Origin: Melampsora larici-populina 98AG31
Taxonomy: Eukaryota; Basidiomycota; Pucciniomycetes; Pucciniales; Melampsoraceae
NCBI RefSeq assembly: GCF_000204055.1
Contig: NW_006768776.1
Coordinates: forward strand, 1,673,391-1,737,390
Length of the DNA: 64,000 nucleotides
Direction of reading: 5' to 3'
The stretch's first letter is position 1; every line of letters begins with the position of its first letter. The translations under genes were made by a program, and so were the position numbers. Positions 1 to 10,283 of the stretch are shown piece after piece. The notes under the pieces are model-generated. The model searched no databases and was not told the origin of the DNA. It saw only the letters and a program-made list of their open reading frames with translations.

Positions 1-1
1 T

Positions 2-1673
2 AACCGTTTAAACAAGACGTACGATTGCCACCGCTACCGGCTCAATGACCCACTTCTACCTTACGAAGACTACGACCGAACCATGGACATAATTTTCAAC
101 TGCTACAAAATCGTAACCCATGGAAAAGGCCAATTTGTGGATAGGGATTCACACGAATTATTATTCACCTACTCCTTTGAAGATTTGGAAGCAATGACAC
201 CGGAAAAGCGCCAGGAGCATCAAGACGATGTCTCTACCGTTCTAATGTCGACTAAGCTTTTCAAGAGGTTACCAACTCCTAAACCCCTGGCTCCTCCAAT
301 TTTTAGTAGTTCACCTTTGCTGATTAACCCGATTCCAGCCAGTGAGTTATTCATCATATGGAACAACCCCTGCTCAAAACTGTGACTCAATGATGTTATT
401 GATTTTAGCAACCTCTGCGATGGATACAGACCGTACCAACCTACGACTGCCTGATGATACCAATCTGCCATCTTCTCCTCTAAGTTCCCTGCCACCTTCG
501 GATGCCGATATGGATAGAGACAATACCAGCCTACAAATGCCTGACGATCCCGATCCCCCATCTTCTCCTCTAACTTCCCTGCCACCTTCGGATGCCGAAG
601 TAAATGAAGATGATCTGAATCACGCTCAGAACAGTTTTCTCAGTAATGCTGTTTTGGATATATCACATAATCACCTTTGCTCTTCGTCTCCTCTAACTTC
701 CCTTCCTCCTTCTGATCGTGAAGACAATGTAACGACCATCCCCAGGAAGCGTAAGCGTAGTGACAGACATAATGGCGTAATATCTAAGAAGTTACCTGTA
801 GAAGAAAAGTTTAGATATGCTGGCTTGAATAGAACAAAGCGTAAGCGAACTATTACCAAGCCAACTATTACGAAGAAAGTTACATTTGGGAAAATTGCTC
901 CGACCTTGAAGAAGCAAAAGCGAAACATAACAACTAACGGCGCTCTAATTCATGGGAGAATGTATTGTTTTGGCCAAACAGTTGGATATTCTCGTAACAT
1001 CCTCCTGGGACCCTACCGCCCCAACAAAGCCTCATCTCGATCGTTATACCGAACCTTCTTAGACAAACTAGCCGGCTTCGGCGCACGTCTTGGCGGTAGA
1101 TTCAAAGACTTTTGCGATGTAGGTTTTCAGGTAGCTCGCCAGCAACTCAACACACTTCGAGCCCCTCCAATGACAGCGACCTCGAAGTTTCAACCATCAG
1201 GGCCGCACGACTTCGCCTCCAACTTCGCATTTACCCTGGGTAATTTTTATAACAAGCCTCATACCGACAACGACAAGGGCAAGGTTTACTGTATATGGTA
1301 CCCGATAGATAGTCTAAGTGGTAAGATTGTCACAGAATGTGAGGGCTTTGAACTTGAAGGCGGGTGGTTTATCTTCCCAGAATACCGAGTGGCCTTCAAA
1401 TTTGGTGGTAAGTTTGCAGTTCAAATTGCATGGAACGGCAAATCCACTTTCCACCATACTCTACCTTCTCATGAAAAAATTGCATTGAACAAGCAAGGCA
1501 AGAAAGTACATTACACACGCCTTGGTTGTTCATCCCAAATCACTTACAAGATGGCCAGAGCCAGTGTAAAGATTGGAACAGACAAACAGTACAATCATAC
1601 TTCCAACTGCGAGCGCAAGTTAATGGATGCGGAGGACATTTTGGAAATGCCGGATAGAAATTGGAAGGAATGA
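2..1673 (+). CDS. TET/JBP-like 2OG-Fe(II) dioxygenase, 5' end outside window
   Basis: The reading frame is open from base 2, so the true start lies upstream. An intron at 342-408 (GTGAGT...TTTTAG) joins the first frame exactly to the second, giving 534 visible residues. Three imperfect copies of SSPLTSLPPSD (about residues 130-215) and a Lys/Arg-rich stretch (KRKRSD and similar, probable nuclear localisation) precede the catalytic part. That part holds an HTD metal-binding triad at about H398/D400 and FHHT near H462. The layout matches the fungal Tet-like 2OG-Fe(II) oxygenases that are expanded in rusts and often travel with KDZ transposons. Known TET/JBP enzymes oxidise 5-methylcytosine or thymine in DNA; activity of this copy is inference. 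A KDZ transposase gene lies 4 kb downstream on the opposite strand. No disabling lesion is visible in the part seen. Confidence 0.72.
342..408 (+). other. Intron in the TET/JBP-like gene
   Basis: Donor GTGAGT and acceptor TTTTAG enclose 67 bp. Splicing joins a frame that would stop at 385 to the frame running to 1673. The codon split by the intron becomes ACA (Thr). Confidence 0.8.
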
Positions 1674-1689
1674 GACGGGAGGAACACTT

Positions 1690-1951
1690 GTTAGAATGAA
1701 TATTTCAATATTATAGCTCTTTTCGTTTTAATGATTTTTTATCTTTCACTCTTGCCAATATGCTAAATATGATCACTGTGCAACCATACATTTGATGTCT
1801 GAGTACAAGCTTAGTATCCTGTTAGAATAAATATTTCAACATTATAGCTCTTTTCCTTTTGACGATTTTTTATCTTTCACTCTTGCCAATATGCTAAATA
1901 TGATAACTGTGCAACTATACATTTGATGTCTGAGTACAAGCTTAGTATCCT
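1690..1951. repeat. Tandem duplication, 131-bp unit, two copies
   Basis: Copies begin at 1690 and 1821, directly 3' of the TET-like gene. Both carry the same run through ATATGCTAAATATGAT and end in CAAGCTTAGTATCC. They differ by a few substitutions only. Confidence 0.85.
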
Positions 1952-1994
1952 TCCAACACAACAAAAGAGCTTTCCAAGCTCTTTTGCACGCATG

Positions 1995-2210
1995 ATTGGT
2001 GAGTTGCGGTAGCAACTGCCACATGAGAGTATCAGACTCCTCGTTTGTATAATATGAACTGTGGATCCTTATAACTATAAGGATTGTCAAGTAATTTTAC
2101 TTATTGGTGAGTTGCGGTAGCAACTGCCACATGAGAGTATCAGACTGCTCGTTTGTATAATATAAACTGTGGATCCTTATAACTATAAGGATTGTCAAGT
2201 AATTTTACTT
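1995..2210. repeat. Tandem duplication, 108-bp unit, two copies
   Basis: Copies begin at 1995 and 2103 and are nearly identical. Each contains the small palindrome TCCTTATAACTATAAGGA. The start GGTGAGTTGCGGTAGCAACT is also partly self-complementary. Confidence 0.85.
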
Positions 2211-2239
2211 GACAACTCCTGCATTTATAATTTCAATTA

Positions 2240-2945
2240 TGGATATATCTTGGGTTAATATGTAAACAATCATATTTTCATTTCTTATTCATATGCCTTC
2301 TATACTGTTATATTATCTCATATCTTTGTTATTTATGAGCATTGTGTCCTTCTTGATTTTAATTCTTATCCCTTCTGATTGTCAAGTATTTTTCCTTGAC
2401 AACTTATGCATTTATAATTTCAATTGTGGATATATCTTTGGGTTACTTCGACCCAAGATATATCCATCACCTAGATGTATATACATTATGTCTACAGTTT
2501 TTACAATTATAACTAAGGCTATGGCATAGAAAATATGTAAACAATCATATTTTCCTTTCTTATTCATATGCCTTCTATACCCTTATAATATCTCATATCT
2601 TTGTATAACAATTGTGTCCTTCTGGATTTTAATTCATATCCCTTCTATACCCTGATATTATCTCATTTTGTTATACAAATTGTGTCCTTCTTGATTTTCA
2701 CTCATATCCCTTCTATACCTATTATCTCATATCTTTGGTATAAAAAATGTGTCCTTCTTGATGTTGATTCATATCCCTTCTATACCAATCTCATATCTTT
2801 GTTATAAAAAATGTGACCTTCTGGATTTTAATTATTATTATTGTGTCCTGCTTGATTTTATTTCATATCCCTTCTATACCAAGATATTATCTCATATCTT
2901 TGTTATAAAAATTGTGTCCTTCTTGATTTTATTTATTATTACTTT
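2240..2945. repeat. AT-rich degenerate tandem array, about 6 units of 65-90 bp
   Basis: The phrases CATATCCCTTCTATACC, ATCTCATATCTTTGTTATA and GTGTCCTTCTTGATTTT recur in order about six times with indels. A perfect-looking hairpin lies within at 2428-2465 (GGATATATCTTTGGGT against ACCCAAGATATATCC). The short open frames here are by-products of the repeat and not genes. Confidence 0.8.
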
Positions 2946-3230
2946 GATAGTAATGAAATGAAGTCTTTGGCAAAGTTTCGTAAAGGTTTACTAATAGGGA
3001 GAATATCAACCTATTTTATGGTGCGGACACTTGGAAGAGTGACATATTGTAATATCTAGCAAAAGAATAATTGAAGGCATGTTGGTATTATTAGAGGCGC
3101 GCGTGGCAATAATAGATATCAAGGACACTGTCAAGGGAAAGAAATCCTAGTGGCCAATAACTGTTGGATGCTTTTCAAGTTTAGATAAGCTTCTTATCTA
3201 TCACACGGATTTGTTTTGAGACTCTTATCA

Positions 3231-4010
3231 CTTTGAGTATAATATGTCTTACTCCAAAGATCCAATATTATGATGATCAGTTCATATCACAAATATACAA
3301 ATATACAAGTCATGAAGGCAGTAACCAGAGTATAGATGGTATAGATGGTGCTTGCTGTGGCTTGCACACACAGGAAGCAGCTTTTCAAGCACATTGCACT
3401 TACGATGGCTGGGTGTTCGCCTTGCGTGGACTCGGCCTTTCTTGACTTATCAAGGACGATGCACACTGACTGCCGCTGAGGGCCTCTGCGAAAGTCCTCA
3501 CTTCTTTTACGTGCCGATGTACGCAGTACTCTGTTGGTGCTCGTCATTAGGTTTGTCATACTCAAAGTGTCAATGAATATTGACTAGCAAGATATCAGTT
3601 ATTTACAAATATGTCACCCTTGTTGTTCCATGACTCAGACTCACATAGTAGGTATCTAAGATGGTAATTCAATTGATTCTCGATCAAATGGATATCTTTG
3701 TGCAACACACTTGCACTTTCAATGTTTGATATCAACATTAATAAGGAACCATATCATTTACATGAAGTATCAAATACCTTGTTATACAACAAACGCAACC
3801 ATTATAAGTTCACTGATGGTAAGAAATCCGGAGGAGTTTTTGGTTGTAGATCTTTTCATTTATCATAACATGTGTCCAATGTAATAAACTAGACAAGACA
3901 AGAATGAAGAACTGATACTTTGAGTATAATATGTCTTACTCCAAAGATCCAATATTATGATGATCAGTTCATATCACAAATATACAAATATACAAGTCAT
4001 GAAGGCAGTA
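3231..4010. repeat. 93-bp direct repeat copies 687 bp apart
   Basis: The segments 3231-3323 and 3918-4010 are almost identical (start CTTTGAGTATAATATGTC, end CATGAAGGCAGTA). A partial third copy of the end lies near 4077-4108, and a phrase CATCCTCTAAAACAAAGTG occurs twice (about 4045 and 4137). No coding potential is seen between 2950 and 4900; the region is decayed repeat DNA. Confidence 0.75.
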
Positions 4011-4908
4011 TAGTTGACCCAGGTCACCATCAATAAGAAAAGACATCCTCTAAAACAAAGTGCAATAAGACAAGACAACAAATATACAAGTCATGAAGGC
4101 AGTATAGTGGACTTATTGCACTTTGTTTCAAAAGACATCCTCTAAAACAAAGTGCAATAAGACAAGACATCATGTATGAAATAGTATGCAATACCTTGTT
4201 AAGCAACAGACGCAACCATCATGTGTGGCCATTTTGAGGGCTGGATGCTCGAGGATTCAAGTAATAAAACTTGAACCTTGTCAAATGGTTGAGAATTCAA
4301 GTAATGATACTTGAACCTTGTAAAATGAGTTGACTTGTTAGGGATTTGTTCAAACATTTGTTATCGTATGAATATCTGCTTGTTAAATTTTTCTGGCAAG
4401 CCATATATATATAGAGTACACACACATCGCATATTGCATAACTATATATACGAAGGCCCAAATACAAAGGCCCAAGCATGCCTGATCATTCAATCAAATA
4501 GGCGAATTTACTATTTTGCGACGTACCATATAATTGTATACGTAACAGGCGTGAAATACCAGACGCAGTGTCATCGCATAACTATATATAGGAATTCCCA
4601 ATAATGCCTGATCATTCAAACAAAGAGTACGTTGCGACAATTCCATTTCTTGATGTACCATTGAATTGCATACGTACCAGGCTTGAAATACCAGAGGGAG
4701 TGTCACGCATGAGCCTTTATATTGGAAGCATTAGAGCACGCAATACTCACCATAAACAAATGAGGAGGTTTAAAGCATGAACATTTACATTTTGTTCATG
4801 CATTAAAGGGAGCAACATATAAACAAAAGATTTAAAGCGAGCAATATATATACAAAAGCAGCTAGATTATATGTTCAAAGTAGAGCATCTCCCACTCGAT
4901 ATGTCGAT

Positions 4909-5008
4909 NNNNNNNNNNNNNNNNNNNNNNNNNNNNNNNNNNNNNNNNNNNNNNNNNNNNNNNNNNNNNNNNNNNNNNNNNNNNNNNNNNNNNNNNNNNN
5001 NNNNNNNN
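4909..5008. other. Assembly gap (100 N)
   Basis: Exactly 100 undetermined bases, so probably a placeholder of unknown true size. The right flank begins with a pyrimidine-rich simple stretch (CTCCTCCTCCTCCTCAT), a likely cause of the break. Confidence 0.95.
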
Positions 5009-5120
5009 GAAGTCGTCTTCGGCCTCCTCCTCCTCCTCATCTCCCTCCTCTCTTTCCCACAATATCGGAAGGCCCAGTATGTCAATTGTGTAAGATTACG
5101 AAACTGTGACAGAAACTTTT

Positions 5121-5484
5121 GACAAAGGTGATAAAATATAACTATCAGCTACTGTGTTGACAAGACACAGGCTGATGACTTAAAAGACGACGGAGTACGA
5201 AACTCAACAGACCTTTGACAAAGGTGATAAAATATAACTATCAGCTACTGTGTTGACGAGACACAGGCTGATGACTTAAAAGACGACGGAGTACGAAACT
5301 CAACAGACCTGAACGAAGAGTAAGATGAAACTTTAGAATCTTTTTCTTTGATGATATCATGAAAAGAAAACAACCACACAAACCTTTGACAAAGGTGATA
5401 AAATATAACTATCAGCTACTGTGTTGACGAGACACAGGCTGATGACTTAAAAGACGACGGAGTATGAAACTCAACAGACCTGAA
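5121..5484. repeat. About 96-bp repeat, three copies
   Basis: Copies starting GACAAAGGTGATAAAATATA occur at 5121, 5217 and 5388. Each contains the near-palindromic GTGTTGACGAGACAC. The third is separated from the second by a 75-bp spacer holding AGAATCTTTTTCTTTGATG. The array lies 3' of the KDZ gene and may be its subterminal region (inference). Confidence 0.8.
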
Positions 5485-5593
5485 CGAAGAGTAAGATGAA
5501 ACTAACAATGTAACACACAAAAAGACAAAGATACTCATTTATTTAATACCAGTATTTAATTGATAAAGGAGAACACAAAAAGACCTTACCTTT

Positions 5594-5627
5594 AGAATCT
5601 TTTTCTTCGATGAGAGAAAAAGATTCT
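5594..5627. repeat. Perfect short hairpin
   Basis: AGAATCTTTTTCT and AGAAAAAGATTCT face each other across an 8-base loop, 140 bp beyond the KDZ stop codon. On the minus strand this could act near the transcript end. A similar inverted pair occurs near 28969-28999. Confidence 0.6.
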
Positions 5628-5770
5628 GAAGGTGGAAAGAGGAACATACATATATAAGAAGAAAAACACGTATAAGAAAAACTGAACATTCAACTAAAAA
5701 TTACATCCGCAAACACTCCTTCACTCCTCCTTTGACTTACTCCGACCACTGAATTAGATCACTATGAAGA

Positions 5771-8700
5771 TCAATAAGCTTTCGAGACATACTCAGTTAA
5801 CTCCGAGTTAAAGCACATCATGAATATCTTGAATACATATAACCTTCGACTTCGAGAGAAAGTACTTTGTGAATATACATCACGACAAGTTCTTGACAGA
5901 CTCAATTTACTCCAACAAATTGCTGTTCCTAAAGTTCGAGCGCGCATTTGCTGCCACCCAAGGAGCAATAGATTATCATCTTCTGGAGTACCTTCGACGT
6001 AATCCCCTGTTGATTGTACAACCTCTTGCAAACCTAGATCCCAAAAGCTCCATAAACGATACGTCCTTTTAGCAATGCCAGAGTGGACGGACTTCCACTC
6101 GGCCATTCGCACCCCTCCTGCATCGAAAATAAAGAAAACACCGATTTCATTAGAGCTTAGAGGTTGACGGAGCTCGAGTGATAGGTGCTGCCTACCTATA
6201 GCTTCATTGGGCTTTGACCTATCCACACGCACTTGATAGTCAAGCGCCCATCCCATGAGCTGCCGGACTTCGCGGCCCAAACGTCGGAGCTCTTCTTCGG
6301 AGGCCATATGATTACGAAGGGCTATTATTCCATCCTTTGTACTCTGGCAAGAAGCCCAAGGCTCATCAAGATGATTAAGAGCTACCTCGTCCCAAAAAGG
6401 ATCTAGGAGATCCATCGCTATTACTTCGTCCAAAGTTGGTTCAGCTAGTCGCTGTGCTGGACGGTAACGTGTATTGTATCTACCAGCATGCCTCAAATAA
6501 GTATCTAGTTTATTTTTAAGTTGTTCTCTCTTCTTCTTTCGCAGTTGTTCGTTACGTGGCTGCTGCGTAGCACCTAGTTTAACGTATATATATTCATCAT
6601 TAGTGAAACCACGCATTAATCATATGGGTGAAACAGATGAACGTGAGGTACCAGTTTTCAATGCCGCGTCAGCCTTTTGCTGAATCACATCAACTGCAGC
6701 CTCGTACAAGGAACCTAAGGCGACCTGGACAGTGAAATTGGCCTTAAGTCTAACATCTAATGGTGTTCACAGCGGGCTTAGTGAGTGAGTGAAATGAATT
6801 GCCGGATATATATCATACATAACACTTACCGGTCCCTCGTCGCGCTACAAGTAGTTCTGCGTTGCCAAGTTCGTCAGCAACTGCTTGAATTTGTTCTTCG
6901 AGAGCCACCAGGGACGCTGGCAGGTCCAACAGTTCGTGTCGCTGTTCCGCAGTTCGAATAGGGGCATTAGCTGCATTCATGGCTACCATCTTCCGCCTGA
7001 TCAAACAACGTTAGGATGACAATACTAGAGCGGTTCAGTCAGGGAGGAAAGGGTACTTGCCTCGCTTCCAAAAGGTCCTCCTCAAGTGTGAGTAAGACCC
7101 CAAGGCGTTCTCTTTTCTCCTTTGTCTTTACGCTGATGGCTTTAAGATGCAGTGCGCGCTGTCGATCCCACTGGGTCTGAAAGTACTCTGATGTATGCGC
7201 CGGGTTTCTCTGAACATGGTTCATCAGAGAAGCTTTACATGCAAGTAGCTCTGCTTGGTATTTCTTTGTTTGGCCAAGCATGAAGGACACTGCGGTAATT
7301 AATGCCATAGGTAATAATTAGGAGGAACGTGTACATAGAAGATACATATATAACTTTTGATTAAAAGAACTTACCAGCTTTTTTTCGCAATTCCTCATTG
7401 CGATGGTTGGTCCACAGGTGGAGGCTGACCATACGACGGTGCTTAGTAGCATATTGGAGCAGCCGTATGAGAGGAGATAAACTGAACCACACTCGCTCAA
7501 GTCCCTCTCCATTACTTTTCCCCCACCCTCCATTGAGGCAAGGGTTATATTCCAGCTGACAGCCCCAATTGTGAGTGTAAGCGTGGAATAGAGCAGTTCC
7601 AATTTTGACCTGCTTAGCATAATTTGGATCCGTGAACACTTGGGACTAGTGGATAGAGGCGGTAGTCAGCATGTTGCTAAATGTGAGAGTCATGGGTGGA
7701 TTACCTTCTTAATGGTTTTGTCTAGATTACAACCTATATCGTATAGGATACCAACCGTGGTTGTTCCATCACGGTCGTTTTTGAGTAAGCCGAGCAACCA
7801 CTCTATGAGAGCTAGTGCGTTGTGATTTCTGAAAGTCATATAATGGTTAGCCGAAGTTAATTTCAACCGCATAAAAAGAAAAGGACCTGCTTCTCACCGC
7901 TTTGAATCAGATTGATGAACTTGAGGACGTGGTCATGTCGACAAGCCATACCCAACAATCCTGACTCATCCATGTTCTTAAAATGCCCTCGCCCTCTCAC
8001 ATCGTTGGCGGTGGTATGCGCTTCTGTACATGGGTCCTATGAAGCAACATAATGGATTAAGATTTCAGTTGCTAGTAAGTATATGCCGAGAAAAAAAGAA
8101 GTACACTTACTCCTTCGAGTTCTAAGTCAGGGAGTCCCTTCAAGAGGCGTTCCTTCGCATCCACCAATTTCGGATCAAGAAAAATTGATGGTCGAGGAGG
8201 GAGCGAGCCAGGTATGGGAACACTCGCGCGCGCATGTCGTTTATGCTGAAAGTTACCATCCAGGCACACCACAACGTGTGGCTCCTCAGGTCTGACACGG
8301 CCGACGGGCGGTCCAAAGCATTTGGCACAGTTGGCCGCTAGCTTGTCGAGTTCGCATAGCTGCAGCTGTTGATCTTCCAACTCTCGGATTTGGAGATTTA
8401 TAGCACGAAAGGCATCGATGGCCACCGTGAAAGGCTGTCGCCAATCTCGCGGCTATCAGATAACCAAGTTGATTGTTAGTAACTGACATGAACACAACTA
8501 ATGTATTGCATAAATCGATTCTTACCAGGCCTTTAGATGTCAGTATCTCAGGACTACTGTTGTTGAGCACATCGTCTAGGGCGCCACAGTAACCTGCGTT
8601 TGGCACAGCAAAACGAACCCACTGAGAGTGATGGTGCACCATCAGGCGCAGCGAGAAAGCTGTTCGCGGCTGTGAAGGTGATGCAGCGAGATAACCCATC

Positions 8701-9395
8701 TGCAGCAGCCTTTGCGGGTCAGAAAGATCACATGTCTTGCAGAAAGATACTTTAATTCGGCGTCTGGCTAAGATGAGAAAGGTGCATCAATTAGGTGTAT
8801 GAATGTGAAAAAGTGGCCCAGCTAAAATTGCACCCGCACCCATGGTACCTAACTCACACAGTAGATCAACCAGGTCAACGTCTCGTTCAGTCCTCATTGT
8901 GCAATTGCACGGAGGTCGTAAGTCTTCATTCCATTTGAGTTGGTTTCCCCAATTTGAGGTTTCTAGCCTGGCTCGAAGGAACGTTGGTAACATAATAGCG
9001 TACTGCCAAGACCATTGTTTCTCGTGGGCCAGGCAATCAGCTAGGTGTGTTTCTCTTCGCAAAGCGGCTAATATCGGGTCGTCTACATCGCCAAAGTTCT
9101 CAGGGGGTTCACCAGCCAGCATAAATCGATTTACGTCAATATCGTCTTCCACTTCACCTACATCGTCCAAAGGATCGGGGCCAGCGGGGATATTTTCTGC
9201 AAGCATTTCACCAGGATGCTGCCGTGCTTCCTGTTCCTGGTTGAGCATGTTGGTAAGGGCAGCATGTGAAGCCTCCGCATGCTCCAAATCTCGTTTGCGG
9301 TTCTGAACTAGTTGCCGTTGCAAGGGTGTAGTAGGCTTGGGTTCCTTACTGCGATTATTCACCCCTTTCCCTTTGATGATGCGAAGCGATGGCAT
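5771..9395 (-). CDS. KDZ-type transposase with CxC1-like cysteine cluster
   Basis: Ten exons: 9395-8858, 8767-8526, 8452-8111, 8036-7891, 7828-7705, 7645-7375, 7289-7061, 6996-6830, 6756-6652, 6573-5771. Joined they give exactly 988 codons plus stop. The product shows a cysteine cluster (CNC...VDLVDLL...FCKTC, about residues 165-190) followed by GYLAASP, as in CxC1 regions tied to KDZ transposases. The core then reads CLDGNFQHKRH (Asp about 325), DESGLLGMACRHDH (about 397), YDIGC (about 453) and GEGLER (Glu about 511), consistent with a DDE-type catalytic site. A C-terminal coiled region rich in Glu/Arg/Leu follows. Its expected role is DNA cut-and-paste in the nucleus. Two introns need GC donors to keep frame. 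The start was chosen at MPSLRIIKGK; the frame extends upstream to 9602. The last 80 residues are less certain and could hide another intron. Confidence 0.82.
6997..7060 (-). other. GC-AG intron in the KDZ gene
   Basis: The donor reads AG|GCAAGT and the acceptor GATCAG. A GT donor two bases further on would break the frame, while GC keeps EAR-RKMVAMN open. It is the best supported of the two GC-AG introns in this gene. Confidence 0.65.
7829..7890 (-). other. Probable GC-AG intron in the KDZ core
   Basis: The donor reads GAGAA|GCAGGT and the acceptor ACTTTCAG, with a branch-like GGCTAAC inside. Only this choice joins GEK to NHNALALIEW in frame and at the expected family spacing. The alternative is a one-base frameshift in a decaying copy. 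Confidence 0.55.
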
Positions 9396-9645
9396 TATGG
9401 AACGAAAAAGGAGGTTGTAAGCTTGTTTGTTTCTAACAGCTCCATCGATGAAATAATACTTATCTAACTTAAGGAGCCACCGTTGGCGTATGGATTCCCC
9501 AAACGGGAAATAGATGAGCTGAAATGAATAAGGCGGTGGGAGATCAAGGTCAGTTGCGATGACTATATTCCAAATTGTCCTAATCGGGAAATAAATGAGC
9601 ATACCAATACGGATTCAATCTTCCAAAACAGTACGTATAGATAAT

Positions 9646-9796
9646 CCAGCTGACGACCAAAGCACCGTTATCTATCAGTTCGAGTTGGCCCATCTGAACT
9701 GATAGATAAACCAGCTGACGACCAAAGCACCGTTATCTATCAGTTCGAGTTGGCCCATCTGAACTGATAGATAAACCAGCTGACGACCAAAGATCC
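9646..9796. repeat. 65-bp tandem repeat with internal palindrome
   Basis: Copies begin at 9646, 9711 and 9776 (the last truncated). Each full unit contains TTATCTATCAGTTC facing GAACTGATAGATAA. It lies about 250 bp upstream of the KDZ start and may belong to the element end or promoter. From 9800 to 10280 I see no gene. Confidence 0.8.
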
Positions 9797-10283
9797 GGTA
9801 GGTTCATAACATTTGAGTTGTGCCATCTGAGTAATGCTTGATGTAATCGATCAGTACAAAGTAGGTGATGTATGAAGTAAGTGATGTGAGAGTGTTAGTT
9901 TAACAATGAGTGTACAGCTTCAGTGGGGTTTGAAGTTATACAGATCGGGTCAAAGCGCTCTTTCGGGTCGGGCCGTATAATAACAACATGTCAACTCAAT
10001 AATGGCCCCTACATGATTGAGCCACACGAGTTTGTAACTTATGCTAAGGTAAGGAATATAGGAAATCGCAAAATTTCTCGCGAATTTTTTCTGTGTGTGG
10101 CTCAAGGGTAGATTGCTCAAAGCTAAGGGTTTCAGAACATGTGGACTGTGGATGATGCCCATTACCATCAAAGCCACGGTTTAGCCATTTGAAATCATGG
10201 AGGTTTAGCAATTTGAAATCATGATTAGAAAGCAGAATACATATTATTGTCACAATCAATAATCGAGTGTAACTCTTCATCAA

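Noticed and set aside
220..585. Minus-strand open frame of 121 codons
   Set aside because: It is antisense to the repeat-containing N-terminus of the TET-like gene; its internal repetition mirrors the sense repeats.
2293..2961. Hydrophobic small proteins (for example 2293-2529)
   Set aside because: They are translations of an AT-rich tandem repeat; the hydrophobic residues come from T-rich codons.
8842..9306. Plus-strand frame of 154 codons
   Set aside because: It is antisense to the first exon of the KDZ gene, which has clear family motifs.
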